In this document: one piece after another, positions 55,348 through 64,000 of the stretch | How the letters are laid out: every line of letters starts with the position of its first letter | How positions within the stretch are numbered: the first letter of the stretch is position 1 | DNA from: Crotalaria pallida | Taxonomy: Eukaryota; Streptophyta; Magnoliopsida; Fabales; Fabaceae | Reading direction: 5' to 3' | Assembly (NCBI GenBank): GCA_037953625.1 | Contig: CM075650.1 | Span: 149,201,206 to 149,265,205, forward strand | Length of the DNA stretch: 64,000 nucleotides | Notes under the pieces: generated by a model | What the model saw: only the letters and a program-made list of their open reading frames with translations | What the model was told of the DNA's origin: nothing | Database searches by the model: none | Position numbers and translations under genes: made by a program

Positions 55348-57141
55348 ATGGACTCTAGCAATCAACAAGAAGGGTCTATGTCTCTTAACCGACCTCCATT
55401 CTTCAATGGTGAAGATTATTCTTATTGGAAGGTTAGGATGAGAGTCTTTGTAGAAGCAATAGATATCGATATTTGGGATGCAATTGAAAAAGGTCCACAT
55501 ATTCCTAGAAGAGTGGTTAATGGTGAAGCCGTTGTTATTCCTAGAACAAGTTGGAATGAAGATGATAAAAAGAAAGTTTCATATGATTTAAAAGCTAAAA
55601 ATATCATCTTCTCTGCTTTGTCCAAAAATGAATTTCATAGGATTTCACAATGCAAATCGGCTAAAGAAATGTGGGATACCTTGCAAATTACTCATGAGGG
55701 AACTAGTGAAGTTAGAGACTCAAGATTAAATGCTTTAACTCATGAATATGAGCTCTTTCATATGTTCCCTAATGAGTCTATAAATGATATGCAAACAAGG
55801 TTCTCACATATCGTTAACCAATTGATTGGCTTAGGAAAGGAATTTAGAGATGGTGAAACTACTAACAAAGTCTTGAGATGTCTTGATAGGAGATGGCAAC
55901 CAAAGGTGACGGCCATCAAGGAAGCTAAGGATATAAAATCTATGGACATGACCACCTTGTCTGTGAAGCTCCAAGAACATGAGATGGAACTATCAAGACT
56001 TCACCTAAATGAAGATTCGGACAAGAAAAAGAAGAGCAACTCTCTAAAAGCCTCAACCAAAATGTCAAAAGAGGATGAAGATGAATCTTCAAGTGAAAGC
56101 TCCGATCATGCTCTAAATGAGGAAGAGATTGGTTTATTTGCCAAGTGGTTCAACAAATTCCTCAAAGGCAAAAAGGGTAGTTCATCATTCTCTAAGGACA
56201 AGAGACCTCAAGACAAAAGGTCCAAGGATAACAAGCAAAGAAACAAGAGCTCAAGTGAGAGTGTGAAATGTCATGAGTGTGGTAGGATAGGACACATAAA
56301 AATGGAATGTCCCACCCACTTGAGAAAGAATGAGAAGAAGACCCATGATTGCAAGGGGAAGAGAGCTTACATTGTTTGGGATGAACCGGAAAAGGATTCC
56401 AAGTCAACCTCAAGTAGTTCGGATGATGAGGAAGCCAAGCTATGTCTCATGGCCAAGAATGACAATGAAGCCTCCTCAAGTAGTGAAAGAAAAGACAATG
56501 AGAGTGAGGATGAGGTATCATCTAATTATTCTTACACCTATTCTCATACTATTTCTTATGATGATTTGCTAAATGAATATAATGAAATGTTAACTCAATT
56601 TGAAAGACTTGCTAAAGTTAACAAAGAAAAAGGAAAGAAGCTTTTGGAGTATCAAAAGGAAATCAATGAATTAGAAAGATCTATTAATGATTTGAAACTC
56701 CAAAATGCATCCTTGGAACTTGCTAACTCTAGTCATGTTTGTGAGAATGCAAATCAATCATATACCATCACTCATTGTGAAAAGTGTTGTGTGCTTGAAA
56801 AGGAAGTTAATGATTTGAAAATCAAACTCAACACTTTTAACAAAAGTGATAGAAACCTAGATCGGTTAATTGGTTCTCTTAGACACAATTCAAACAAAAC
56901 CGGTCTAGGATATGTCCACAAGAAAAAGAAAAATAAAGAGGTTGGTTCATTCTCAAAAATTGATTTTACAAAGAAACCAACTTGCTTTTATTGTGGAAAA
57001 TTTGGACATACAAACAATAAGTGCCATATCAAAACTTTTGGAATTCAAAACGGTACTTATGTTTGGATTAAGAAGGGTGAATCATCCATGACTAACAAAA
57101 AGGGACCCAACATAATTTGGGTACCCAAAATGAGAAAATGA
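55348..57141 (+). CDS. gag: Gag of Sirevirus copy 2
   Basis: A 597-aa capsid and nucleocapsid protein, uninterrupted. The start is the ATG at 55348 (MDSSNQQEG), matching the copy 1 start; the upstream open frame belongs to the LTR end and leader. UBN2/Copia gag domain in the first 235 residues (FNGEDYSYWKVRM, SAKEMWDTLQ). CCHC knuckles at Cys308 (CHECGRIGHIKMEC) and Cys546 (CFYCGKFGHTNNKC). Ser/Glu-rich linker and coiled coil between them. Stops at TGA 57139-57141, 13 nt before the +1-frame pol. A phase-0 GAG|GTA donor candidate follows residue 389, at the same relative place as in copy 1. Confidence 0.92.
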   Translation: MDSSNQQEGSMSLNRPPFFNGEDYSYWKVRMRVFVEAIDIDIWDAIEKGPHIPRRVVNGEAVVIPRTSWNEDDKKKVSYDLKAKNIIFSALSKNEFHRISQCKSAKEMWDTLQITHEGTSEVRDSRLNALTHEYELFHMFPNESINDMQTRFSHIVNQLIGLGKEFRDGETTNKVLRCLDRRWQPKVTAIKEAKDIKSMDMTTLSVKLQEHEMELSRLHLNEDSDKKKKSNSLKASTKMSKEDEDESSSESSDHALNEEEIGLFAKWFNKFLKGKKGSSSFSKDKRPQDKRSKDNKQRNKSSSESVKCHECGRIGHIKMECPTHLRKNEKKTHDCKGKRAYIVWDEPEKDSKSTSSSSDDEEAKLCLMAKNDNEASSSSERKDNESEDEVSSNYSYTYSHTISYDDLLNEYNEMLTQFERLAKVNKEKGKKLLEYQKEINELERSINDLKLQNASLELANSSHVCENANQSYTITHCEKCCVLEKEVNDLKIKLNTFNKSDRNLDRLIGSLRHNSNKTGLGYVHKKKKNKEVGSFSKIDFTKKPTCFYCGKFGHTNNKCHIKTFGIQNGTYVWIKKGESSMTNKKGPNIIWVPKMRK

Positions 57142-57154
57142 TTGTGTTTTGTAG

Positions 57155-60100
57155 GTGTGCCTAAGAACCGGAAAGCAACATTGGATACTTGATAGTGGTT
57201 GTTCTAGGCACATGACGGGTGATAAGCGACATTTCATTGAGCTTACTCCTAAAGAAAAAGGATATGTCACATATGGAGACAACAACAAAGGCAAAATACT
57301 TGGTATAGGTAAAATTGGTAATTCTTCCAACATGGTTATTGATAATGTACTTTATGTTCAAGGATTAGAACATAATCTTTTGAGCATTAGTCAATTATGT
57401 GATATTGGTAACCATGTATTATTTACCTCTACTCATTGTCTCATAAAAAGTGACAAAGATGAATCTATCAAATTTGTTGGAAAAAGGTCTAATAACACTT
57501 ACATGGTTGAATTGAATAATATCACTTCTTTAGTTTCAAAATGTTTAATTAGCAAAGAAAGTGATACTTGGTTATGGCATCGTAGGACCGCTCACATTAA
57601 TGTAAATCAACTTAAGAAACTTTAATCCAAAGACTTAGTAGTTGGTTTACCAAAGCTCAATTTTCAAATTAAAGGTGATTGCACTCCTTGCAAGAAGTGC
57701 AAACAAACTAAAAGTCATTTTGGTTCCAAAAATGATGTGTCCCCAACAAGACCATTGGAAATGCTTCATATGGACTTGTTTGGACCTTCTCAAGTAAAAA
57801 GCTTTGGTGGCAACTACTATGCCTTGGTGATTGTTGATGATTTTTCAAGATTTACATGGACATTATTTTTAAGTGCTAAGAGTGAGGCCTACAAGTCTTT
57901 TAAACGCCATATTAAGCTTGCACAAAACCAAGTAAACCAAAAAGTGATTATAATTCGAACCGACCATGGAGGTGAATTTGAAAACTATAAATTTGATAGA
58001 TTTTGTGATAAGCATGGAATTGAGCACTAATATTCGGCACCTAGAACTCCGGAACAAAATGGAGTTGTTGAGAGGAAAAATAGGGTGCTAGAGAAACTTG
58101 CTAGAACCATGTTAAATGATTCTCAAGTACCTAAATATTTTTGGGCCGATGCCGTTAATACAGCTAGTTATGTAATGAATAGAATTTTAATTAGGCCTAT
58201 GATAAAGAAAATCCCCTATGAGCTTTACAAAGGTAGAAAACCCAATATATCCCATTTCCATGTTTTTGGATGCAAAGTCTACATCTTAAACAATGGAAAA
58301 GATCAACTTGGAAAATTTGATTCTAAATCGGATGAGGGAATATTTTTGGGTTACTCTTCTCATAGTAAAGCTTTTAGAGTTTATAATAAACGAACTATGA
58401 CTATTGAAGAATTTATACATGTTGTTTTTAATGAGTCTTCGAAAGAAGATAGTGTTTTATGTGATGGTACTGATGATGGAATTGAGATTTCAAATGTTGA
58501 CAAAGAGATGGAAAAATCAAAGGATGAAGGAGAAGTCAAAGATGAACTTGATCCGACTTGGAAAACGGTGAAAGCTCACCCTATTGACAATGTCATAGGA
58601 GACCTTTCAAAGGGAGTATTAGCTCGTAGGTCAATTCAAAATATTTGTCATTTTGTTTCCTTTGTTTCTCAAATCGAACCAAATTCAATTAAGGAAGCAA
58701 TTATGGATGAACATTGGGTTATGGCCATGCAAGAAGAACTAAATCAATTTATTAGACATGATGTTTGGGAATTAGTGCCTATGCCCGATGATCATACCAT
58801 AATTGGTTTAAAATGGATTTATAGAAATAAACTTGATGAATCCGGTTTGGTTATAAGAAACAAAGCGAGACTTGTTGCCCAAGGGTACAACCAAGAGGAA
58901 GGTGTTGATTATGATGAGACCTTTGCTCCGGTTGCACGCCTTGAGGCAATCCGAATCTTGCTTGCCTTTGCATCAATTATGAATTTTACTCTTTATCAAA
59001 TGGATGTCAAGAGTGCTTTCTTGAATGGTTTCATAAATGAAGAAGTGTATGTTAAGCAACCACCCGGTTTTGAAAGTCATGAGTTTCCAAACCATGTTTA
59101 CAAATTGAAAAAGACACTTTATGGATTAAAAAAAGCTCCTAGAGCTTGGTATGATCGATTAAGTACCTTCTTATTAGAAAATGGCTTTCAAAGGGGAAAG
59201 GTTGATAATACCCTATTCATCTATAAAACCAAAGAGGACATTTTGTTAGTGCAAATATATGTAGATGATATTATCTTTGGTGCCACTAACGTGTCCTTGT
59301 GTAGAAAGTTCTCTAATTTGATGAAAAAGGAATTTGAAATGTCCATGATGGGGGAGCTCAAGTTCTTCCTAGGACTTCAAATCAAGCAAGTCAAGGAGGG
59401 GATTTTTGTGCATCAAGGAAAATATTGCAAGGAGCTCCTTGGAAAATTCGGAATGGACAAATGCAAAGAAGCATACACTCCCATGAGCACATCATGCTAC
59501 CTAGACAAGGATGACAAAGGTAAACCGGTTGATGTTAGTAAATATAGGGGAATGATAGGTAGTCTTCTATATCTTACCACATCTAGACCGGATATTATGT
59601 TTAGTGTATGCATGTGTGCCCGTTTTCAAGCTAATCCTAAAGAATCACACCTATCCGAAGTTAAACATATTTTTAAATATCTTAAAGGAACAATTAACAC
59701 CGGATTATGGTATCCTAGTGATGCTAGTCTTAGTTTAGTTGATTATTCGGATTCCGAATTTGCGGGATGCAAGTTTGATCGCAAAAGCACTAGTGGTACT
59801 TGCCATTTATTGGGAAGCTCATTAGTGTCATGGTTTTCTAAAAAGCAAGCTTGTGTTGCTCTTTCCACCGCCGAAGCGGAATACATCGCCGCCGGTAGTT
59901 GTTGTGCTCAACTCTTGTGGATGAAACAACAATTATCGGATTTTGGTTTAAAATTAGATAGTGTTCCAATAAAATGCGATAACACGAGTGCCATCAATCT
60001 AACTAAGAATCCGGTGTATCATTCAAGGACTAAACACATTGAAATTAGACATCATTTTCTTAGAGATCATGTGCTAAAAGGTGATTGTACCATAGAATTT

Positions 60101-60211
60101 GTTAGCACATCAAATCAATTAGCGGACATTTTTACAAAACCATTGCCAAGAGATACCTTCTATCATATAAGAAGGGAACTTGGAATTTTAGATGAGTCAA
60201 GCATTAGCTAG
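57155..60211 (+). pseudogene. pol: Pol of Sirevirus copy 2, two nonsense codons
   Basis: Aligns end to end with copy 1 pol in one frame of 1019 codons including the stop. The domains are the same: protease LDSGCSRHMTG, the pre-integrase zinc site, integrase, RT (QMDVKSAFLNG, YVDDIIF) and RNase H (YSDSEFAGC, STAEAEY). It is broken by TAA at 57623-57625, in the pre-integrase region, and TAA at 58028-58030, in the integrase core between the second Asp and the Glu. Both sit where copy 1 has a CAA codon, so each fits a single C-to-T change. No frameshift is visible. As in copy 1 the frame opens with GTG right after TAG at 57152-57154. Confidence 0.92.
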
Positions 60212-61077
60212 TTGATTTGTGCTTTTATTAAGAAATCACCAAATATGTCTAATTAAATGTGCATTGATGCTTGATGAATAATTGGACCTTGAGATATTGT
60301 GAAAAATATGATTTTGATTGTGAGTGATTTTGATTCCAAGTTTGTGTTGATGTTCAATGTGTTCGATTTGTGAAAATGTGTTAAAAATGCATTTAGAACT
60401 GTCTGTCTGATAAAAACACTCGAGTATTTTTCATGTTACTCGAGTATTTTAATTCCAAATTAAATCGTTTTAAAATAGAAAAAGTTTTTGGGCATGTCTG
60501 ATGGTTTCACTCGAGTATTTTCAATTTCACTCGAGTAAATTTCATTTTACTCGAGTCTTTTAAGCTTCACTCGAGTAAATTTCATTTTACTCGAGTCTTT
60601 TGAGCTTCACTCGAGTGATTCAGATTTCTCAAAATTGATGGTTTCAGATGCCCCAAAAACACTCGAGTAAATTTCAGTATACTCGAGTGAATCTCAGACC
60701 TGAGACTTTGATCTTTCAGGATAGGCGTATTACTCGAGTACTTTCACCAAGACTCGAGTCTTAAGCCTTAGAACACTCGAGTGTTTTCAAAAACACTCGA
60801 GTAATGCGATCAGTTTTTACGCATCAGCAGCGTTTCTGAACTTCATTCTTCACGAACCCTTCTCTCTCTTACTCGAGTTCTCTCAACTCCTTTCATCAAA
60901 AATCAGTTTTTAACTCAAATCTTTCACTCATTTCAACTCCAAATCATCTTTTCATCATCTTTCATCACTTATTTCACTTCAAATCTTCATTTTTCACCTT
61001 CAATTACAAAAATCCCTTTCAAAACCCTAACTCCCAATTCTCCAAATTCTTCGTTTTTTCTTCCAAATTGTTGCAAT
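60212..61077 (+). other. Leader between pol and the third ORF of copy 2
   Basis: Non-coding. The ACTCGAGT array (60418-60878) is followed by a C- and T-rich stretch (60840-61075: ttctctctcttactc, tttcatcactt, aaaaccctaactccc) that looks like a 5' leader for the ORF at 61078. How that ORF is expressed (subgenomic promoter, splicing or internal initiation) is not visible. Confidence 0.7.
60418..60878 (+). repeat. ACTCGAGT palindrome array downstream of pol (copy 2)
   Basis: About 15 copies of actcgagt in 461 bp. Flanks alternate in a pattern such as ttcactcgagtaaattt then ttttactcgagtctttt, which is repeated almost exactly at 60528-60604. Spacing and flanks differ from copy 1, but the 8-bp core is kept. 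Confidence 0.88.
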
Positions 61078-62325
61078 ATGTCTACTTCTCGCGGTCCCAA
61101 GCGTCCAAGGAAGCAAAGGAGGGAGCCCACTCCTTCACCTTCATCATCTTCAGAGGAGGAAGAGGATTTTTTCTCTGCTGCTAAATGTGCAAGGAGGGAG
61201 GCTCTGTTTGTGACTCATGCATATGGTGTACAAAGCTGGACAATTGAGGAATTTCTTGAGGGTAATGGTTTTTCTTTTGTTCAAAAGCTTAGAGACCAAC
61301 ATCTTATGCAGTTTATATCTTTTCATGGTCCCATCTATCTTAGGCTAGTGCGCCAGTTTTATGCCAATATTAAGGAGATAGATAGGACTAGGTATGAAAC
61401 TAGTGTAGAGGGCACCCATTTTCAGATTCGCCCTAGGGATTTAGAGACCGTTTTCGGTATAACACGAACGAGGATGAACAATTACAAGGTTAATACTGAT
61501 GATATTTTTAGAGACTTGCTTCGCCCCGATCGTGTATATAACGGAAAAGAAAAGAAAGCTGTGCACATGACCACCTCAAACCGACTCCTCCATCATATAG
61601 TATCTCACCAACTTGTGCCCCAAACCTCTCCCAATTACTCAAAACCCACCCAATTAGAGCTTCGAATTATGGATGCTATTCTTAATGACAATCTGCTGAA
61701 TTGGGTTGCTATTATTCTTTCTCGGATGGTGAAGGCAGGGAGCTCCAAAGCCTCCCAAAATTTGCCTTGCCCGATGCATGTTTGTAAACTCCTCCAGCAC
61801 TTCAATGTGCCTATTCCTGATGATGAGGAGTCCTTTACTCCTTCGGAGGAGTTGCATGCGATTCATGATGGGCTACTCCGCCAGATGAAGATGAGGAAGC
61901 GTGGTGGGAGGTATTATTGGCAGGATGAGGTGTCAGCCATGGAGGCTCAGGAGGCCGCTGAGCGTGCTGCAGCTCAGCAAGGTATGGATGCTGAGCAGTT
62001 GGCTTAGGAGCAGGCTGCGTTTGACCAGGCTGCCGGTGGTGGTGCAGATGAGGATGACCCTGCTGATCATATCGATTTTAGTAGTCCTGCATTCCAGGGT
62101 TATATGACTCATTTTGATGCTCGATTGGATGGTTTTGAGCATCGACTGGCCGAGCAGCAGGACAGTATTAGCAGACTTGAGTCACAGATGGGTGTTCAGT
62201 CAGCCATGATCTACTCCAGGTTGGACCAGCATTCAGCTCAGATGAATGCTCGGTTTGATGATATGATGACTGCGTTTGGCCGATTCTTTCCTCCGCATGA
62301 CCCTCCTGCGCCGGACATGTTTTGA
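61078..62325 (+). pseudogene. Third ORF of Sirevirus copy 2 (plant transposon protein domain), one nonsense codon
   Basis: A frame of 416 codons downstream of pol, interrupted only by TAG at 62005-62007 (codon 310). The N-terminus is basic, then Ser- and Glu-rich. The middle (about 45-240) includes FYANIKEID and a VEGTHFQIRPRDLETVFGI-like block typical of the domain annotated as putative plant transposon protein in many plant retroelements. The C-terminal part (about 343-395) has a heptad-like pattern that suggests a coiled coil, and it ends FFPPHDPPAPDMF. This is the position of the env-like gene of Sireviruses, but I see no signal peptide or membrane segment, so env-like would be a label of position only. 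Function unknown. Copy 1 appears to have lost nearly all of it. Confidence 0.7.
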
Positions 62326-62922
62326 GCTTGTGGACATTGCACTCTCTGTTTTCTGATCTTTCATGTTTTTATGTTATGTCGTTTATGGATTTTCAGTTTT
62401 TCATTTTATCTTGAGAGTTAGTTTGATTTCTGGAACCCCTGCGTGGGTATTTCTCAGCTTTTATGATGTTGACCTTTTCATTGCAAACTTGGATTTAGTC
62501 TTTATGATGTTTTATGCTATGATGACTTTTGATTTATTTTATGCTCTGATTTTCATTGGTTTTCACATGTTTTATGTTCTCCGATAGTCATGATTATGTA
62601 TATTGCTTATATTTAGGGGGAGTTTTCGTTATTGGTATCCTTCTTATCTCCTTCGTTTCCAAATGATATTTTTTTATTGTGACAAAAAGGGGGAGAAAAA
62701 AGGCATGAGAAGAGCAAGCACAATATTTTTTTACTCTGATATTATATATGCTCTCGCTCTGATACCAAGTATATAGTGTGCACTTGACTATGATTATTAT
62801 GATATTATGTTGTGCTTGGAATTCTCTGGATTGACAGGTTTTATAGGTTCCTATATTGAGGGGGAGCTCTCAAAAGTGATGGAACGAATTAATTATTTTG
62901 TCATCATCAAAAAGGGGGAGAT
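62326..62922 (+). promoter_or_regulatory. 3' non-coding region and polypurine tracts of copy 2
   Basis: A PPT-like gacaaaaagggggagaaaa lies near 62682. The priming tract aaaaagggggagat ends at 62922, next to the LTR. Shorter agggggagtt and gagggggagctc runs lie between, the same multiplicity as in copy 1. The 74-codon frame at 62363-62587 is hydrophobic but has no counterpart in copy 1. Confidence 0.75.
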
Positions 62923-64000
62923 TGTAGAATCAAGTCTCCAATGAGGTGGATTTATTTTGATGATGACAATATAATTAGATCATGAATTTAAAGGAAGAAT
63001 TCAAGCTCACCAAGTCAAGAAGATCAAGTGCATCAAATTAGCTAGTCATTCTCTCTTTTAATTTTTAATTGTAATTTTATTTCTTTAATTGAGAGTGGGT
63101 AGCTTAGGAAGTAATCTCATCCTAGGATAAATAATTTTAATGCATGAAAAAGGTTGGGATCACATAAAATTATTTCTTGAGAAGAGAATTGAAATTAATC
63201 TTTGAAAAACTTAATTTTTATCATCTCTGGGCAAAAGACTCGAGTGGTCTGAAAATTACTCGAGTAGCAAAACACTCGAGTAATCTGAAAATCACTCGAG
63301 TATCAAAAGACTCGAGTAGTTTCCAAAAGACTCGAGTATTTCAGCCTCAATCAGAGATTTGACCGTTAGTTCAGTGCATGAGCATTTCTATTGTAAGATG
63401 GGCAAAAGACTCGAGTAGTGTCAAAAATACTCGAGTATTTTGGTTCTGACAGCAAATTTTTAACCGTTGGAAGAGGGCAAAAATGGGAGAAAAAAATTTG
63501 TCTCACTCTCTCATTCCCTCTTCACTATATCAGAATTGAATGTCTTTGAACTAAAAAAACAAGAACATAAAAGAACATTGTGCTAAACATTCTCTTGGCT
63601 TATTCTCTCTCAAGTGATAAATTCTCTAACTCAACCTATTCATTCATCATTATTATTTTGTCCAAAGAGTTAGAGATTGTGCTTTATTGTTGTGGAAATC
63701 ATTTGTTGGATTTCTCCACATACACATACACTTCTTGTTCCAAAAATCTTGGTGAGGTATCCAAGTTCTCAAGTCTTGAGAGGTTCTCAAGCAAAGTCTA
63801 AGAGGTTCTTAGCTTGGTGGAGCTCTTGAAGGTTTCAAGGAGCTTGAAGAAGAAGGAATCTTCATCATCAAACTTCAAATTGGGGTAGAAATTCAAGAGT
63901 TTGGTACACTCTTGAAAGGGTTAGGTTGAGTGAGGAATCTCAATACCCTTTGTAATATTTCTAACAATTTGATTTTAGTAGACACTCCTAAGGTTCTTAG
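62923..64000 (+). repeat. 3' LTR of Sirevirus copy 2 (truncated by window end)
   Basis: The first 1078 bp of the LTR, matching 53692 onward with about nine substitutions and without the 20-bp duplication. Eight ACTCGAGT palindromes at about 63238-63433, including one that is mutated in the 5' LTR. Confidence 0.92.

Larger units (their letters stand above)
53692..64000 (+). mobile_element. Sirevirus-type Copia element, copy 2 (older, incomplete in window)
   Basis: Same design as copy 1 but a distinct subfamily. 5' LTR 53692-55279, gag, pol with two internal stops, an ACTCGAGT array, a third ORF with one internal stop, PPT, then the 3' LTR from 62923, which runs off the window. The left flank ends ggagg (53687-53691); the right target duplication is outside the window. 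Over the shared 1.08 kb the LTRs differ at about nine sites plus a 20-bp duplication. Copy 2 is therefore older than copy 1. Three nonsense codons make it unlikely to be autonomous. Confidence 0.93.

Noticed and set aside
61078..62325. Calling the third ORF an envelope gene
   Set aside because: Position fits the Sirevirus env-like slot, but no signal peptide, membrane anchor or cleavage site is visible, and the domain looks like the plant transposon protein family.

Overview
The window is nuclear DNA of a flowering plant. It is AT-rich, contains spliced genes with GT..AG introns, and is densely packed with plant transposon families: Sirevirus-type Copia, MULE, hAT, Stowaway-like MITEs, tRNA-derived SINEs, Helitron-like ends and a long solo LTR. 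The two host proteins look eudicot, and the repeat composition suggests a legume. That last step is inference. There are no bacterial-type genes, CRISPR arrays or rRNA genes, and no convincing tRNA gene.

Layout. (1) About 0.5-14.3 kb is an old Mutator-like element with a 9-bp target duplication (499-507 and 14289-14297). It carries a broken transposase. A young 9.45-kb Sirevirus (4471-13924, 5-bp duplication cccct) is inserted in its right subterminal repeats. (2) 14.6-15.3 kb holds a SINE and a small TIR element. (3) 16.1-18.95 kb is a complete cytochrome b5 gene on the minus strand (three coding exons, 134 aa, plus a 5'UTR intron). (4) 19-32 kb is AT-rich and made mostly of small elements: a Helitron-like end, a hAT element, Stowaway-like MITEs, SINEs, an LTR-like block with a GC-rich minisatellite, a MULE-type TIR element and a B3-domain relic. 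(5) 32.5-36.1 kb is a complete Yellow Stripe-Like metal-nicotianamine transporter gene on the minus strand (seven coding exons, 670 aa, plus a 5'UTR intron). (6) 36.5-53.5 kb is again repeats: MITEs, a 3.56-kb solo LTR with a perfect TSD, a LINE relic, palindromic arrays and several fold-back elements sharing a GGGACCAAAA theme. (7) From 53.7 kb to the window end is a second, older, damaged Sirevirus that keeps a third ORF downstream of pol; its 3' LTR runs off the window.

Only the cytochrome b5 and YSL genes look like functioning host genes. Cytochrome b5 is an ER haem protein that passes electrons to desaturases and hydroxylases; YSL proteins move iron and other metals bound to nicotianamine. 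Nothing in the sequence links the two beyond shared strand and proximity.

The most unusual signals are in the Sireviruses. Both carry about ten ACTCGAGT palindromes per full LTR and about 15 more downstream of pol, in otherwise diverged sequence. In both, gag and pol are in different frames with no overlap, and pol opens directly behind a 3' splice-site-like TTGTAG. A phase-0 GAG|GTA donor candidate lies exactly 640 nt upstream in each, so a spliced route to Gag-Pol is a testable possibility.
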